A stretch of 49,377 bases of DNA, from NCBI GenBank assembly GCA_022844165.1, contig JALHMH010000034.1, positions 1 through 49,377 of the forward strand. Reading direction: 5' to 3'. The stretch comes from Lysobacterales bacterium (GTDB taxonomy: Bacteria; Pseudomonadota; Gammaproteobacteria; Xanthomonadales; SZUA-5). The position numbers were made by a program, and so were the translations under genes. The notes under the pieces are model-generated. The model was not told where the DNA came from, made no database searches, and saw only the letters and a program-made list of their open reading frames with translations. Shown one piece after another: positions 33,867 through 42,810 of this stretch; positions within the stretch are counted from its first letter, which is position 1; each line of letters opens with the position of its first letter.

Positions 33867-36824
33867 ATGGACAAGAGCTTCGATCCCAAAGCCATTGAGC
33901 AGCGCTGGTATCCCGCGTGGGAGCGTTTGGGATACTTCGCGCCGAGCGGTCAGGGCGAACCCTTTTGCATCCAGTTGCCGCCGCCGAATGTGACCGGCAC
34001 GCTGCACATGGGCCATGCGTTCCAGCAGACGATCATGGATCTGCTGATCCGCTATGAACGGATGCGCGGCCGCGACACGTTATGGCAGTGCGGTACGGAT
34101 CACGCCGGTATCGCTACACAGAAGATCGTCGAAAACCAGCTCGCCACGCAGGGACTGAGCAAACATGATCTGGGTCGCAAGGAGTTCATCGAACGCGTCT
34201 GGCAGTGGAAGGTGCAATCTGGTTCGACGATCACCGGGCAAATGCGTCGCCTGGGCGCCTCGTGCGATTGGTCTAGAGAGCGCTTTACGATGGACGACGG
34301 ATTGTCGGCCGCCGTGCGTCGGGTGTTCGTCGAGTGGTATCGGGCGGGATTGATCTATCGCGGCAAACGGCTGGTGCACTGGGATCCAGTGCTCGGTACG
34401 GCGGTCTCCGATCTGGAGGTCGAAAACGTCGAAAAAGACGGAAATTTGTGGTCGATCCGCTATCCGGCGGCCGATGGCGGGCCGGGTGTGGTGGTGGCGA
34501 CCACGCGACCAGAGACGATGCTGGGCGATGTCGCGGTCGCGGTGCATCCCGAGGACGAGCGCTACGCGCATCTGGTTGGCAAGGAACTGCTGTTGCCGTT
34601 GACGGGACGCACCATTCCCGTGATCGCCGATGACTACGTGGAGCGCGAGTTCGGCACCGGATGCGTCAAAATCACGCCGGCGCATGACTTCAATGACTAT
34701 CAGATGGGCCAGCGCCACCGCTTGCCGCTGATCAGCATTTTTGCGCTCGACGCGAAAGTCAATGACGAGGCACCCGCCGCTTATCGAGGACTCGATCGCT
34801 TCGAGGCGCGCAGGCGCGTGTTGCTCGATCTGGAAGACGCGGGGCTGTTGGTGGAAACCAGACCGCACAAGCTGTCCGTGCCAATCAGCCAGCGCTCGGA
34901 TGCGGTCATCGAACCGATGCTCACCGACCAATGGTTCGTTGATTTGACGCGCGAAACACTGCCCGATGGTCGTCCCGGCGGCAAGTCGGTGATTGCGGAT
35001 GTTGCGCTTGCCGCGGTCACCGAAGGGCATATCCGCTTTGTGCCGGAGAATTGGACAACAACCTATGTGCAGTGGCTGACCAACCTGCAGGATTGGTGCA
35101 TTAGTCGCCAGCTATGGTGGGGCCATCAAATCCCCGCATGGTTCGATGAAGCAGGGAATATCTTTGTCGGCGTCGATGAGGCGGATGCGCGCGCGACGGC
35201 AAACACGCCGCCCATCGGCGAGCTGAAACAAGACAACGATGTGCTCGACACCTGGTTTTCGTCGGCGCTATGGCCTTTTTCGACGTTGGGCTGGCCAGGT
35301 GTTGCAGCGGACGATGAGTGGTCGGCCTTTTCGCGTTTCCTGCCCAGTTCAGTTCTGGTCACTGGCTTCGACATCATCTTTTTTTGGGTCGCGCGCATGG
35401 TCATGGCAACCACGTACTTCGTGGGCCGCATCCAGCCAACAAGCGACAGCCAGCCATCGCAAGCCGTTTACGAGCCGCGCTTCGCTCAGCTCAAGGACCG
35501 CGTGCCTTTCAAGACCGTCTACATCAACGCCATTGTGCGTGATGCAGAAGGGCAAAAGATGAGCAAGAGTAAGGGCAATACGATCGATCCGCTGGATCTG
35601 ATCGATGGCGTCGAGCTGGAGACGTTGGTGCAAAAATCGACCACCAGTTTGCTGCTGCCGCAGGTGCGCGAAAAGGTCGAGAAACGCATCCGCAAGGAAT
35701 ATCCGAACGGCATCGCGGCGGTTGGTGCCGATGCGCTGCGCTTTACCTTCGCTGCCCTGGCGACGCACGGGCGCACGATCAACTTCGATTTGAAACGCTG
35801 CGAGGGGTATAAAAACTTCTGCAACAAGCTCTGGAACGCGGCGCGTTTTGTGCTGACACAGGCGGCAGCGAAGGGCGATGACACGTTGCCTGAGGTCGCG
35901 CGAGCGGTGTCCAGCATCGAGGCAACCGCAGCGATGGTTGGACTCGCATCCACAGGTTCGCAGGGTGGCTCGCTCAGCACCGCCGAGCGTTGGATTCTGA
36001 GCGAGTTGTCGATCACGACCGATGCCGTGCATTCGCATATTGCCGAGTATCGCTTCGATCTTGCTGCGCAGGCGCTGTACGATTTTGTGTGGAACGAGTT
36101 CTGCGATTGGTTCCTTGAGCTGTGCAAACCCGCGCTAGCCAGCGGCACAACCGAACGACACGTCAGTGCACAACAAACGCTGCATCAGGTACTCGATGCG
36201 GTGTTGCGGTTATTGCATCCGATTGTTCCATTCATTACCGAAGAAATCTGGCAGCAACTGGCGCCGCGCGATGGCGTTTCGATCGCGACTGAGCGTTACC
36301 CTGAGGCCAACGATTTCCCGCGCGACGCTGCCGCCATGGAGGACATCGGATGGCTGAAAGCCTGCCTGACCGGGCTCCGCCGGATTCGCAGCGAACTCAA
36401 TATTGCGCCGGGCAAATTGGTGCCGCTCATTCTGGCGGGCGGCCACGCCGGGGATCGCCATCGTTTCGACCGTTTCGGTGGCGAACTGGCGTTTCTGGCG
36501 CGCATCGAGCCCGAGGCAATGCGCTGGCTCGGCGACACCGAAGCGACGCCCGCGGCAGCCACGGCCGTGGTCGGCGAGCTGAAATTGATGATCCCGCTGC
36601 TTGGGTTGGTCGATGTCGACGCCGAATGCTCACGCCTGAAGAAAGAAATTGCCCGCCTCAAAGGCGAAATCGCCAAATGCGAGGGCAAATTGGGCAATGC
36701 CAACTTCGTTGCCAACGCGCCCCCGGCTGTGGTCGAACAGGAGCGCCAACGCATCGCCGATTTCAACGCGCAATTGGCTGCGCTGGCGGACACCGGGCGG
36801 TTGTTGGGGTGCGGCGGTTCGTAG
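33867..36824 (+). CDS. valS: Valyl-tRNA synthetase
   Basis: A 985-residue class I aminoacyl-tRNA synthetase that charges tRNA-Val. The HIGH motif is HMGH at residues 47-50, and the KMSKS motif KMSKSKGN is near residue 570. The editing domain ([11 protein letters not shown] near 212-222) and the C-terminal tRNA-binding arm are present. It ends with the usual coiled-coil, whose last part reads [19 protein letters not shown]. The length fits bacterial ValRS (about 950). In Gammaproteobacteria valS often lies beside holC; here its neighbours are the small protein and, convergently, rimI. Confidence 0.97.
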   Translation: MDKSFDPKAIEQRWYPAWERLGYFAPSGQGEPFCIQLPPPNVTGTLHMGHAFQQTIMDLLIRYERMRGRDTLWQCGTDHAGIATQKIVENQLATQGLSKHDLGRKEFIERVWQWKVQSGSTITGQMRRLGASCDWSRERFTMDDGLSAAVRRVFVEWYRAGLIYRGKRLVHWDPVLGTAVSDLEVENVEKDGNLWSIRYPAADGGPGVVVATTRPETMLGDVAVAVHPEDERYAHLVGKELLLPLTGRTIPVIADDYVEREFGTGCVKITPAHDFNDYQMGQRHRLPLISIFALDAKVNDEAPAAYRGLDRFEARRRVLLDLEDAGLLVETRPHKLSVPISQRSDAVIEPMLTDQWFVDLTRETLPDGRPGGKSVIADVALAAVTEGHIRFVPENWTTTYVQWLTNLQDWCISRQLWWGHQIPAWFDEAGNIFVGVDEADARATANTPPIGELKQDNDVLDTWFSSALWPFSTLGWPGVAADDEWSAFSRFLPSSVLVTGFDIIFFWVARMVMATTYFVGRIQPTSDSQPSQAVYEPRFAQLKDRVPFKTVYINAIVRDAEGQKMSKSKGNTIDPLDLIDGVELETLVQKSTTSLLLPQVREKVEKRIRKEYPNGIAAVGADALRFTFAALATHGRTINFDLKRCEGYKNFCNKLWNAARFVLTQAAAKGDDTLPEVARAVSSIEATAAMVGLASTGSQGGSLSTAERWILSELSITTDAVHSHIAEYRFDLAAQALYDFVWNEFCDWFLELCKPALASGTTERHVSAQQTLHQVLDAVLRLLHPIVPFITEEIWQQLAPRDGVSIATERYPEANDFPRDAAAMEDIGWLKACLTGLRRIRSELNIAPGKLVPLILAGGHAGDRHRFDRFGGELAFLARIEPEAMRWLGDTEATPAAATAVVGELKLMIPLLGLVDVDAECSRLKKEIARLKGEIAKCEGKLGNANFVANAPPAVVEQERQRIADFNAQLAALADTGRLLGCGGS

Positions 36825-36852
36825 CCTGGCCCACATACTTTATGAGGGAACG

Positions 36853-36880
36853 CAGGCGCGGGCCGGTCCCGCGGCGCCTG
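36853..36880. terminator. Hairpin between valS and rimI
   Basis: CAGGCGC and GCGCCTG form a perfect seven-base stem with an inner GGG/CCC pair. It lies between two convergent stop codons (36824 and 36935) and could end both transcripts. No U-run is present. Confidence 0.45.
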
Positions 36881-36934
36881 TCGCGATTTGCGCAAACACC
36901 ACAAGCGCCGCCGAGCAGTAGCTGAACAATTTAC

Positions 36935-37411
36935 CTATCCACGCATCTCCCGCTCCATCACGACGGCATCTTCGCGCCCGGACTTTGCGGGATAGTAATT
37001 GGGTCTGGTGCCGATTTCGCGAAATCCGCTGCGCTGATAAAGCCCGATGGCGATGAGATTCGACGGGCGCACTTCGAGAAAGATGCGCTCAACGTGGTGC
37101 CAGCGCCCAAGATCGATCAGGCGGTTCAGCAGGCGCCGTCCGAGGCCTTCGCCGCGCCGCTCTGGCAAGGTTGCGATATTGAGAATATGCGCCTCGTCGG
37201 CCGCAATCGACAGCACGCCGTAACCGACGATCCGGCCGCCGTCGTCGAGTACCCAAAGCGCGTAACCGGCCTTGATGCAGTCGCGAAAGATGCCTTCTGA
37301 CCAAGGGAACTCATAAGCGGCCAGCTCGATGTGCATCACGCCATTGAGGTCGGTTTCGCGCATCGGTCGCAGGGCGATCACAAGCGATGCAAAACTCGAA
37401 TCCGTGTCCAA
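36935..37411 (-). CDS. rimI: Ribosomal-protein S18 alanine N-acetyltransferase RimI
   Basis: A 158-residue GNAT acetyltransferase. It has the opening LRPMRETDL at residues 14-22, the acetyl-CoA binding loop RRGEGLGRRLLNRL near 84-98, and FLEVRPSNLIAIGLYQRSGF near 110-129. It acetylates the N-terminus of ribosomal protein S18. It follows a HolD-like gene, as in the E. coli holD-rimI pair. Its start overlaps the preceding gene's end by about 30 bases. Confidence 0.93.
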   Translation of the reverse strand: MDTDSSFASLVIALRPMRETDLNGVMHIELAAYEFPWSEGIFRDCIKAGYALWVLDDGGRIVGYGVLSIAADEAHILNIATLPERRGEGLGRRLLNRLIDLGRWHHVERIFLEVRPSNLIAIGLYQRSGFREIGTRPNYYPAKSGREDAVVMEREMRG

Positions 37412-37611
37412 AGGGCTTTCTTGACCGCTGCATTCTTGAGGTCCGGCGGTAGCGGATCACCCAGTGCCGTCGTCAGTTCGGCTACGTTGGAACAACGCGC
37501 CGCATGAACGATTGCGGCCACCAGTGGACTGACCGGCACGTCGAGAATGATGGGTCGATACACCGTCACTTCCAGCGCATCGAGCGCTGCTCGTTGCATT
37601 GCGTTGTACAT
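37378..37611 (-). CDS. HolD-like protein (DNA polymerase III psi subunit candidate)
   Basis: A 77-residue protein ending NAAVKKALWTRIRVL, which resembles the C-terminus of E. coli HolD (NPTARAALWQQI). The middle has LVAAIVHAARCSNVAEL, and the position just before rimI is like the E. coli holD-rimI order. HolD is usually longer (about 137 residues), so this would be a short form. It starts one base inside the stop of the lipoprotein gene (TGATG). Confidence 0.5.
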   Translation of the reverse strand: MYNAMQRAALDALEVTVYRPIILDVPVSPLVAAIVHAARCSNVAELTTALGDPLPPDLKNAAVKKALWTRIRVLHRL

Positions 37612-38222
37612 CAGGGCGCCGACTGTCGTGTCCTGAGTGCCGCTGTCAACTCCTCGGCGATGCGGTCGACACCTTCGCTCAAGGCAATCGCAGCGTCTTC
37701 CACACGATCGCCGGCGACCGGTACTCGCACGGTACGGTCCAGCGACAGATAGGGCAGGTCGGCACCATCCTGATCGACTCGAAGGCGCAGGGCGACGACG
37801 ACCTCGGATGGTGCGCCCTCGCTCATCACCCGTTCGAAGCGGTAAACCACTCCGCGCAACCGATAGGCCGGGATGCGCGTGCCGAGACGATCGGTGACGA
37901 GGCTGGCGGCGTTGAGTTCGCTGAAGTGTTCGATCAGGCGCCGCTGGATCATGGTTGGTGGCGGATCGTTCCAAAGCTGATAGTGGTACTGGCTTATCTT
38001 GAGGCTGTTCGGGTCGTTCGCGTACAAAATCGGCCGCTCGCCGTGCACACCGTCGGCGCGCAAGGGTTCGACCACCAGTGGTCTGTCCAGCAACGGCGTC
38101 GGAAGCGTTGCGGCGGCGGCGCGCGGCGCAAGACGGTAATAGCGAAAATCGGGAATCGGTTGTGGTGCGCTGCAAGCTGCCAGCGACAGTGCCGCGATGG
38201 TGGCCAGACAGAACCGCATCAT
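37611..38222 (-). CDS. ABC-type transport auxiliary lipoprotein
   Basis: A 203-residue lipoprotein with a lipobox LAAC at residues 14-17. The rest has the features of the PqiC/ABC-transport-auxiliary domain (PF03886), including a YYRLAP motif near residue 28 and a DRPLVVEPLRADG stretch. It acts at the inner face of the outer membrane with the MCE protein. It starts with an ATGA overlap after the MlaD-like gene. Confidence 0.85.
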   Translation of the reverse strand: MMRFCLATIAALSLAACSAPQPIPDFRYYRLAPRAAAATLPTPLLDRPLVVEPLRADGVHGERPILYANDPNSLKISQYHYQLWNDPPPTMIQRRLIEHFSELNAASLVTDRLGTRIPAYRLRGVVYRFERVMSEGAPSEVVVALRLRVDQDGADLPYLSLDRTVRVPVAGDRVEDAAIALSEGVDRIAEELTAALRTRQSAP

Positions 38223-39166
38223 CGTTTTTCTCCTGGTACATCGTCGGCCTGTGGCGAGAAAATCAAGCGATTCGGCTCCTTGCGAATCTGCCGGCTGAAT
38301 TCGTCGAAATGCCGCGACGCCGATTCGAGGTTGTAGGTGATCGCATCGATGCGCTGCGCCATCGCGTCCAGCGTTGTGCGCAGATCGCCCAAGCTGGCTT
38401 CGATATCCGGGCGGCTCTGGCGGACTGTTTCATCCAGTTGCTTGAGGATGCCGTCGAGCTGCGCGCGAGTCGTCGAGAGATCGCCGGTGAGTTGGCGGAC
38501 GTTGCCGGCGGCGACGCTCGACTGCGACAACAACTCGTCGATATGGCCGCGGTTCGCCGGGCTCAAAATCTTGTTCAACGATTCTGCGCCGAGGTTGAGC
38601 CGCTTCACCAATTCCACGGCTTCGTCGACCAATAACGGCGTGCCCTCTTCGAATTTTCCGCCGATAGCGTCGAGACGTTGCCCCAGGCGCTCAACGATGG
38701 GCGTCAGTTTATCCCGGGTCAGTGAAGTGACCTCGCCAGCGAGTTCGCCCACGGCGCCGAATAAATCGGCTGCTTCGCGTCCCTGTATCTCCGCGCCCGC
38801 CGCGAGCAAAGTGGGCGACTCGCCTTCGCGAATCGAAATGAACACGTCGGACAACAAACCGCTGGACATCAGCTGGGCGATTGAGTCATCGGGGATTTGC
38901 CAGCCACTCTGCACCGAAAAATCGACGCGAAAGCGCGTTTCGCCCGCATCGCGTTCTGGCGTAATTTCCTCGATCTGGCCGATACGATAACCTTGGTAAA
39001 ACACCGGTGTGCCAAACGCCAGTCCGGCAACATTGCGGTATCGAACCTGATACGCGTCGATCGGGCCTGAGCGTCCTGTGATGACGAACAGTGCCGCAAT
39101 CAGCATGACTAAGGCGGTCAAGGCCACCAGGCCAGTCAAGAAGTAGTTGACGTTTTCGCGTTTCAA
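38219..39166 (-). CDS. MlaD-like MCE protein
   Basis: A 315-residue MCE-domain protein with one N-terminal helix (residues 9-30), an MCE domain (about 37-115, with VRYRNVAGLAFGTPVFYQGYRIG), and a long coiled-coil tail. It binds lipid in the periplasm as part of an inner-membrane transport complex. Its ATPase lies about 40 bases upstream and the lipoprotein downstream. The gene for the permease is not here. Confidence 0.9.
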   Translation of the reverse strand: MKRENVNYFLTGLVALTALVMLIAALFVITGRSGPIDAYQVRYRNVAGLAFGTPVFYQGYRIGQIEEITPERDAGETRFRVDFSVQSGWQIPDDSIAQLMSSGLLSDVFISIREGESPTLLAAGAEIQGREAADLFGAVGELAGEVTSLTRDKLTPIVERLGQRLDAIGGKFEEGTPLLVDEAVELVKRLNLGAESLNKILSPANRGHIDELLSQSSVAAGNVRQLTGDLSTTRAQLDGILKQLDETVRQSRPDIEASLGDLRTTLDAMAQRIDAITYNLESASRHFDEFSRQIRKEPNRLIFSPQADDVPGEKR

Positions 39167-39208
39167 GCGTGTGCCCTTGCGATCCCCAAGCCTGCCGATT
39201 CTGCCACG

Positions 39209-40018
39209 TCAGCGGTCCTCATCACTGCCGGTCAGTCGCGCAAGATACTCATCGACGTTGACCTCGACATGTCGGGGCCGACGATTTAACAGATCTTGAA
39301 TGCGTTGATTCGGGTTACTTTTGACCTCATCGACGGTACCCGTCAGCATCACTTTGCCCTGATCCAGCACGGTGATTTTGTCGGCGATCTTGAACGCGCT
39401 ATCCAACTCGTGCGTAACGACAACGATCGTCATGCGCATGGCGTCACGTAGTTTCAGGATCAGCTCGTCGAGTTCGGCAGATACCACTGGATCGAGGCCC
39501 GCGGACGGCTCGTCGAAGAACAACAGCTGCGGGTCCATCACAATGGCCCGCGCCAGCGCGGCACGTTTGATCATGCCGCCCGAAAGTTGGCTAGGCATCA
39601 GATCCTGAAAACCGCCCAGATTGACGACCTCAAGTTTCAAGCGCGACATGATGCGGATGGTGTTTTCGTCGAGCTTGAAATGCTCACGCAGCGGGAGCGC
39701 TACGTTTTCGCCGACTGACATCGACGTAAACAGCGCGCCGCCTTGAAAACTCACGCCCATTTCGCGTTTGAACTGCAAGAGCTCCAGCGCCGACAGTTTG
39801 TTGAGATCGCGGCCAAGGATGCGGATCGTACCTGATGCTGGCGTCAGCAAACCGAGCAAATGCCGCAGCAGCGTTGACTTCCCTGATCCCGATCCGCCCA
39901 TGATGACGCGAATTTCGCCCGGTTCGACGACAAAATCGACCTGATCGAGGATGCGTCGCTTACCAAAGTAAGTGACGAGCTTGTCAACTTCGATAATCGG
40001 GCCGGTGGTTTCGCTCAT
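39209..40018 (-). CDS. MlaF-like ABC transporter ATP-binding protein
   Basis: A 269-residue ATPase. Walker A GGSGSGKST is near residue 41, the signature LSGGM near 144, and Walker B LLFFDEPSAGLDP near 164, with VTHE after it. The C-terminal part has the extra helix seen in MlaF. The normal gene order would place a permease (MlaE) directly upstream, but an MmgE/PrpD gene sits there. Confidence 0.92.
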   Translation of the reverse strand: MSETTGPIIEVDKLVTYFGKRRILDQVDFVVEPGEIRVIMGGSGSGKSTLLRHLLGLLTPASGTIRILGRDLNKLSALELLQFKREMGVSFQGGALFTSMSVGENVALPLREHFKLDENTIRIMSRLKLEVVNLGGFQDLMPSQLSGGMIKRAALARAIVMDPQLLFFDEPSAGLDPVVSAELDELILKLRDAMRMTIVVVTHELDSAFKIADKITVLDQGKVMLTGTVDEVKSNPNQRIQDLLNRRPRHVEVNVDEYLARLTGSDEDR

Positions 40019-40039
40019 TCGCGGAAGTCTACGGTGTTG

Positions 40040-40062
40040 GGCGGCCTGAGCGACAGGCCGCC
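40040..40062. terminator. Strong hairpin between the PrpD and Mla-like genes
   Basis: GGCGGCCTG-AGCGA-CAGGCCGCC is a perfect nine-base stem. It lies one base past the stop of the MmgE/PrpD gene at 40064 and 21 bases before the start of the ATPase gene, so it probably ends the catabolic operon. No U-run follows. Confidence 0.65.
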
Positions 40063-40063
40063 G

Positions 40064-41422
40064 TTATGGGTTTAGGGCGTCCAGCAAAACGCTGGCATCG
40101 CGGGCCTCCTCGAAGTTGGCGATCAGCCGCCGAAGCTCTGCGCATGGCTTCTGTGGCCAGCGCGATGCCCAATTGCGCTCGAATTTTGCTGAATGTGCCG
40201 TCGGGCTCAGCGGGTTCGCCGGACTTCCCGGGGTGGCCACAACGGTCTCGGTGAGTTCGCGTCCGTCGCTTAGCCGCAGGGTTAACGTGATCGGACCTAA
40301 CGCGTTGGAATTGGTGTTGTCGTCGGCGACGACGGCGACACGCGCTGCGAGGGCATACCGCTCGGCATCGGCCAGCGCTGGCGCCTCAAAGTCCGCGATG
40401 CCGACCGTACCGTTTTTCAATACCGCCGCTGCGCACCAGGGGAAACACAACTTGGCGGTATTCGCCCGCATACCGGGCTGTGCCGGACGGTCGACCAATT
40501 GGCGAATCAGGGGTGGCGCAGCGAGGGAAATCGAATCGATCGCCGCGGCGTTGGCCTGCGTCATCAATGCCTGCAACGCGGCAATGCCGCCATGTGTGGC
40601 TCGCCCGCTGGGGAAGGGCTTGTGGGACACCTCGCCGATACGGAAATGCCGGCCCAGATCGATGCATGCCGAATGAAGATCGTGGTTACCCTCGAACAGC
40701 TCGAGATATCCAAATTCCCCCTCAAGCGCATGCCATGGTGCGTCCAGGCCGGCCATCGCAAGGTCGATAGCGACCATCGCGTTGCGTGCGTTATACCCAA
40801 TCTGCATCGGTAGGGCCGCTACACCCTCGCGATGTGCCTGCATCGTGCCGGACAACTGCCCGAGGCAAATGCCCAGCGCATTGCGAATGCCGGCGGTATC
40901 CAGGCCGTGCAGTCTGGCTAACGCTGCGGTCGCGCCCAGCGCGCCACATTGTGCAGGCCGGAAAAATTTGAGCGCCGAGCGCGAGGCCATACCCAGCGTG
41001 GCCGCAACATCCACAGCTGCGACCAGCGCCGTCAACAGATCCTCGCCGGAGCAGCCGCGCGTGTCGGCGTGTGCCAGCAGGCAAGCGCCGATCACCGCCA
41101 TCGGATGCACTACGGCGGGTTCGTGCACGCAGTCGAATTCCTGGCAGTGAATCAGCCAGGCATTGATCAGTGCCGCTGTGGGCGCCGGCCAGCGCTCGCC
41201 ACTACCGCCTATGAGTCGCGCCTCGCGGCCTCGCCCCCATCCCCGCGCAGCGCGAATGAGCGGTTTGGTGAATCCGCTTCGCCAACCGACCAAAGCGACG
41301 CCCAGTGTGTCTTCAAGAAAAGTCTTGGCGGCGGTTTGGGATTTGGTGTCGATCAATCGCCAGCGCAGCGTCGCGACGTGTTCGCATATCTGAGCAGTCG
41401 CGTCGTCGTTCAGTCGATGCAT
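40064..41422 (-). CDS. MmgE/PrpD family protein 1
   Basis: A 452-residue protein of the MmgE/PrpD fold, which includes 2-methylcitrate dehydratase and cis-aconitate decarboxylase. The family pattern is seen in EDTLGVALVGW near residue 37, NAWLIHCQEFDCVHEPAVVHP near 88-108, and GMQAHREG-like segments. A later HKPFPSGRATHGGIAAL section holds the conserved Lys and His. The substrate is unknown. It overlaps the second MmgE/PrpD gene by 13 bases. Confidence 0.88.
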   Translation of the reverse strand: MHRLNDDATAQICEHVATLRWRLIDTKSQTAAKTFLEDTLGVALVGWRSGFTKPLIRAARGWGRGREARLIGGSGERWPAPTAALINAWLIHCQEFDCVHEPAVVHPMAVIGACLLAHADTRGCSGEDLLTALVAAVDVAATLGMASRSALKFFRPAQCGALGATAALARLHGLDTAGIRNALGICLGQLSGTMQAHREGVAALPMQIGYNARNAMVAIDLAMAGLDAPWHALEGEFGYLELFEGNHDLHSACIDLGRHFRIGEVSHKPFPSGRATHGGIAALQALMTQANAAAIDSISLAAPPLIRQLVDRPAQPGMRANTAKLCFPWCAAAVLKNGTVGIADFEAPALADAERYALAARVAVVADDNTNSNALGPITLTLRLSDGRELTETVVATPGSPANPLSPTAHSAKFERNWASRWPQKPCAELRRLIANFEEARDASVLLDALNP

Positions 41423-42747
41423 TGCAGCACCTCGCGGTAAAGTGTCGCGACCTTGGTATCGCCAGGCGCATGAAGAAGACGATCGATCAAGTTGCTGGCC
41501 GCGCGATCGGCAACGCCAGCATCGGTGATCAGCGTCGCCGCCTTCTCGATCAGCGCCGGCAGATCGAGCGGGTTCTGTGGATCGCCCAGCGCGTCGCTGA
41601 CGGTCGCGCCAAGTGCCTGGCCGTCCTGCAGCGTTACCTCGATTTCAGCGCCGTAGTGGTCCGGGTAATCGGCGGCGAAGCGTTGTCCAACGCCAACCGC
41701 CGTGATCTCACGCAGACGCTGCAAACGCGGATCGGCCAGGAACGGTTCCCTGAAGTGCAGCGCTTCGGGCCTGCCCAATGCGAGGACGACAGCCGCGCAG
41801 TGTTGCAGGCTGAACCTGGCTTCATTTTCGTTGCCCGGCCGAACACAATCGCAAAACCGGAGCGCGTCCTCGTAGGTGCCGATCCGGATGGTTGCGATGA
41901 GCATTGGGCTGCGCTGTGCAAGGGCACACCGAACTTCCAGCGCTGCATCGATGACGGCGTGCGCGTGACGACAGGCGGGCCACGGCTTAAAACTGACATC
42001 GTCGATCCACCAAGGCGCGTCTTCTGTGATTCGGTCTGGACGCGGCGCCGTGCATGTGGCGGCAAACAGCCCTTGCGGACCTTCCAGCAAAGCGAGCGGG
42101 CCGAGCACGCCAGCCTGCGCCCAATGCGCCGCAGCAACGCCGGATTCGGCCGCCAGCGCGTTGTGCCAGCTCTTGCCCATGCCACCATGTCGCACCTGCC
42201 ACAATCCCCCGGTTCGAGTCCCGGCCAACGCCAGCGCATGCGCTGTCCTGTCGCGATCCAAACCCAGCACCGATGCCGCTGCTGCGGCAGCGCCGAAGGC
42301 ACCGGCGGTCGACGTGGTATGGAAATACCGATAGTGCGCGGCGTCTAACGCGCGACCGACGCGAATGACTGCTTCGTAGCCGCGGGTCACGCCGTCCAGC
42401 AGCGTATCCAGCATGGCATCGGTTTGCAGCGCAACTGACAGCGCCGCCGGCACGACGATCGGGCCGGGATGCAGAATCGAGGTACGGTGCACGTCGTCCA
42501 TTTCCAGCACGTTGCCAAGCGCACCGTGCACACGCAAGGCTTCGTCGGTGCTCACCGTTGTACCCAACAAAGTGCGCTGCGTCACAGATGCCGGGGCCGT
42601 CCCCAGTGTCTGCAAACACTCGGCGAGCTTCGATCCGCGAGCGCCAATCGCGCATCCGAACCAATCCAGCAGGTGCCAGCGTGCGCGCGCACGCTGCGCC
42701 GAAGGATCGTGCTGCAGCCGGTCGGCGAGGAAAGTCAGCAGGCTCAT
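41410..42747 (-). CDS. MmgE/PrpD family protein 2
   Basis: A 445-residue MmgE/PrpD protein, distinct from the neighbouring copy. It has LLDWFGCAIGARGSK near residue 27, VLEMDDVHRTSILHPGPIVVPAAL near 78-101, and FKPWPACRHAHAVIDAAL near 254. These are the conserved positions of the fold. Two such proteins in tandem suggest either a heteromeric or a two-substrate system. A palindrome lies 12-23 bases before its start. Confidence 0.88.
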   Translation of the reverse strand: MSLLTFLADRLQHDPSAQRARARWHLLDWFGCAIGARGSKLAECLQTLGTAPASVTQRTLLGTTVSTDEALRVHGALGNVLEMDDVHRTSILHPGPIVVPAALSVALQTDAMLDTLLDGVTRGYEAVIRVGRALDAAHYRYFHTTSTAGAFGAAAAAASVLGLDRDRTAHALALAGTRTGGLWQVRHGGMGKSWHNALAAESGVAAAHWAQAGVLGPLALLEGPQGLFAATCTAPRPDRITEDAPWWIDDVSFKPWPACRHAHAVIDAALEVRCALAQRSPMLIATIRIGTYEDALRFCDCVRPGNENEARFSLQHCAAVVLALGRPEALHFREPFLADPRLQRLREITAVGVGQRFAADYPDHYGAEIEVTLQDGQALGATVSDALGDPQNPLDLPALIEKAATLITDAGVADRAASNLIDRLLHAPGDTKVATLYREVLQCID

Positions 42748-42758
42748 GGCGTGGGAAA

Positions 42759-42770
42759 TTGTCCGGACAA
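42759..42770. promoter_or_regulatory. GntR-type operator candidate
   Basis: TTGTCCGGACAA is a perfect 12-base palindrome in the 63-base gap between divergent arms. It fits the TTGTnnnnACAA form of many GntR/HutC-type operators. A TATACT at 42773-42778 may be a -10 element of the CoA-transferase arm. Confidence 0.6.
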
Positions 42771-42810
42771 CCTATACTGCCAGCGATCCACCAGCGGTTT
42801 GTTGTTTTCG

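Noticed and set aside
42469..42810. N-terminal extension of the CoA-transferase gene
   Set aside because: The extra 114 codons overlap the divergent MmgE/PrpD gene, cover the palindrome, and have no family similarity; the ATG at 42811 fits the family start.
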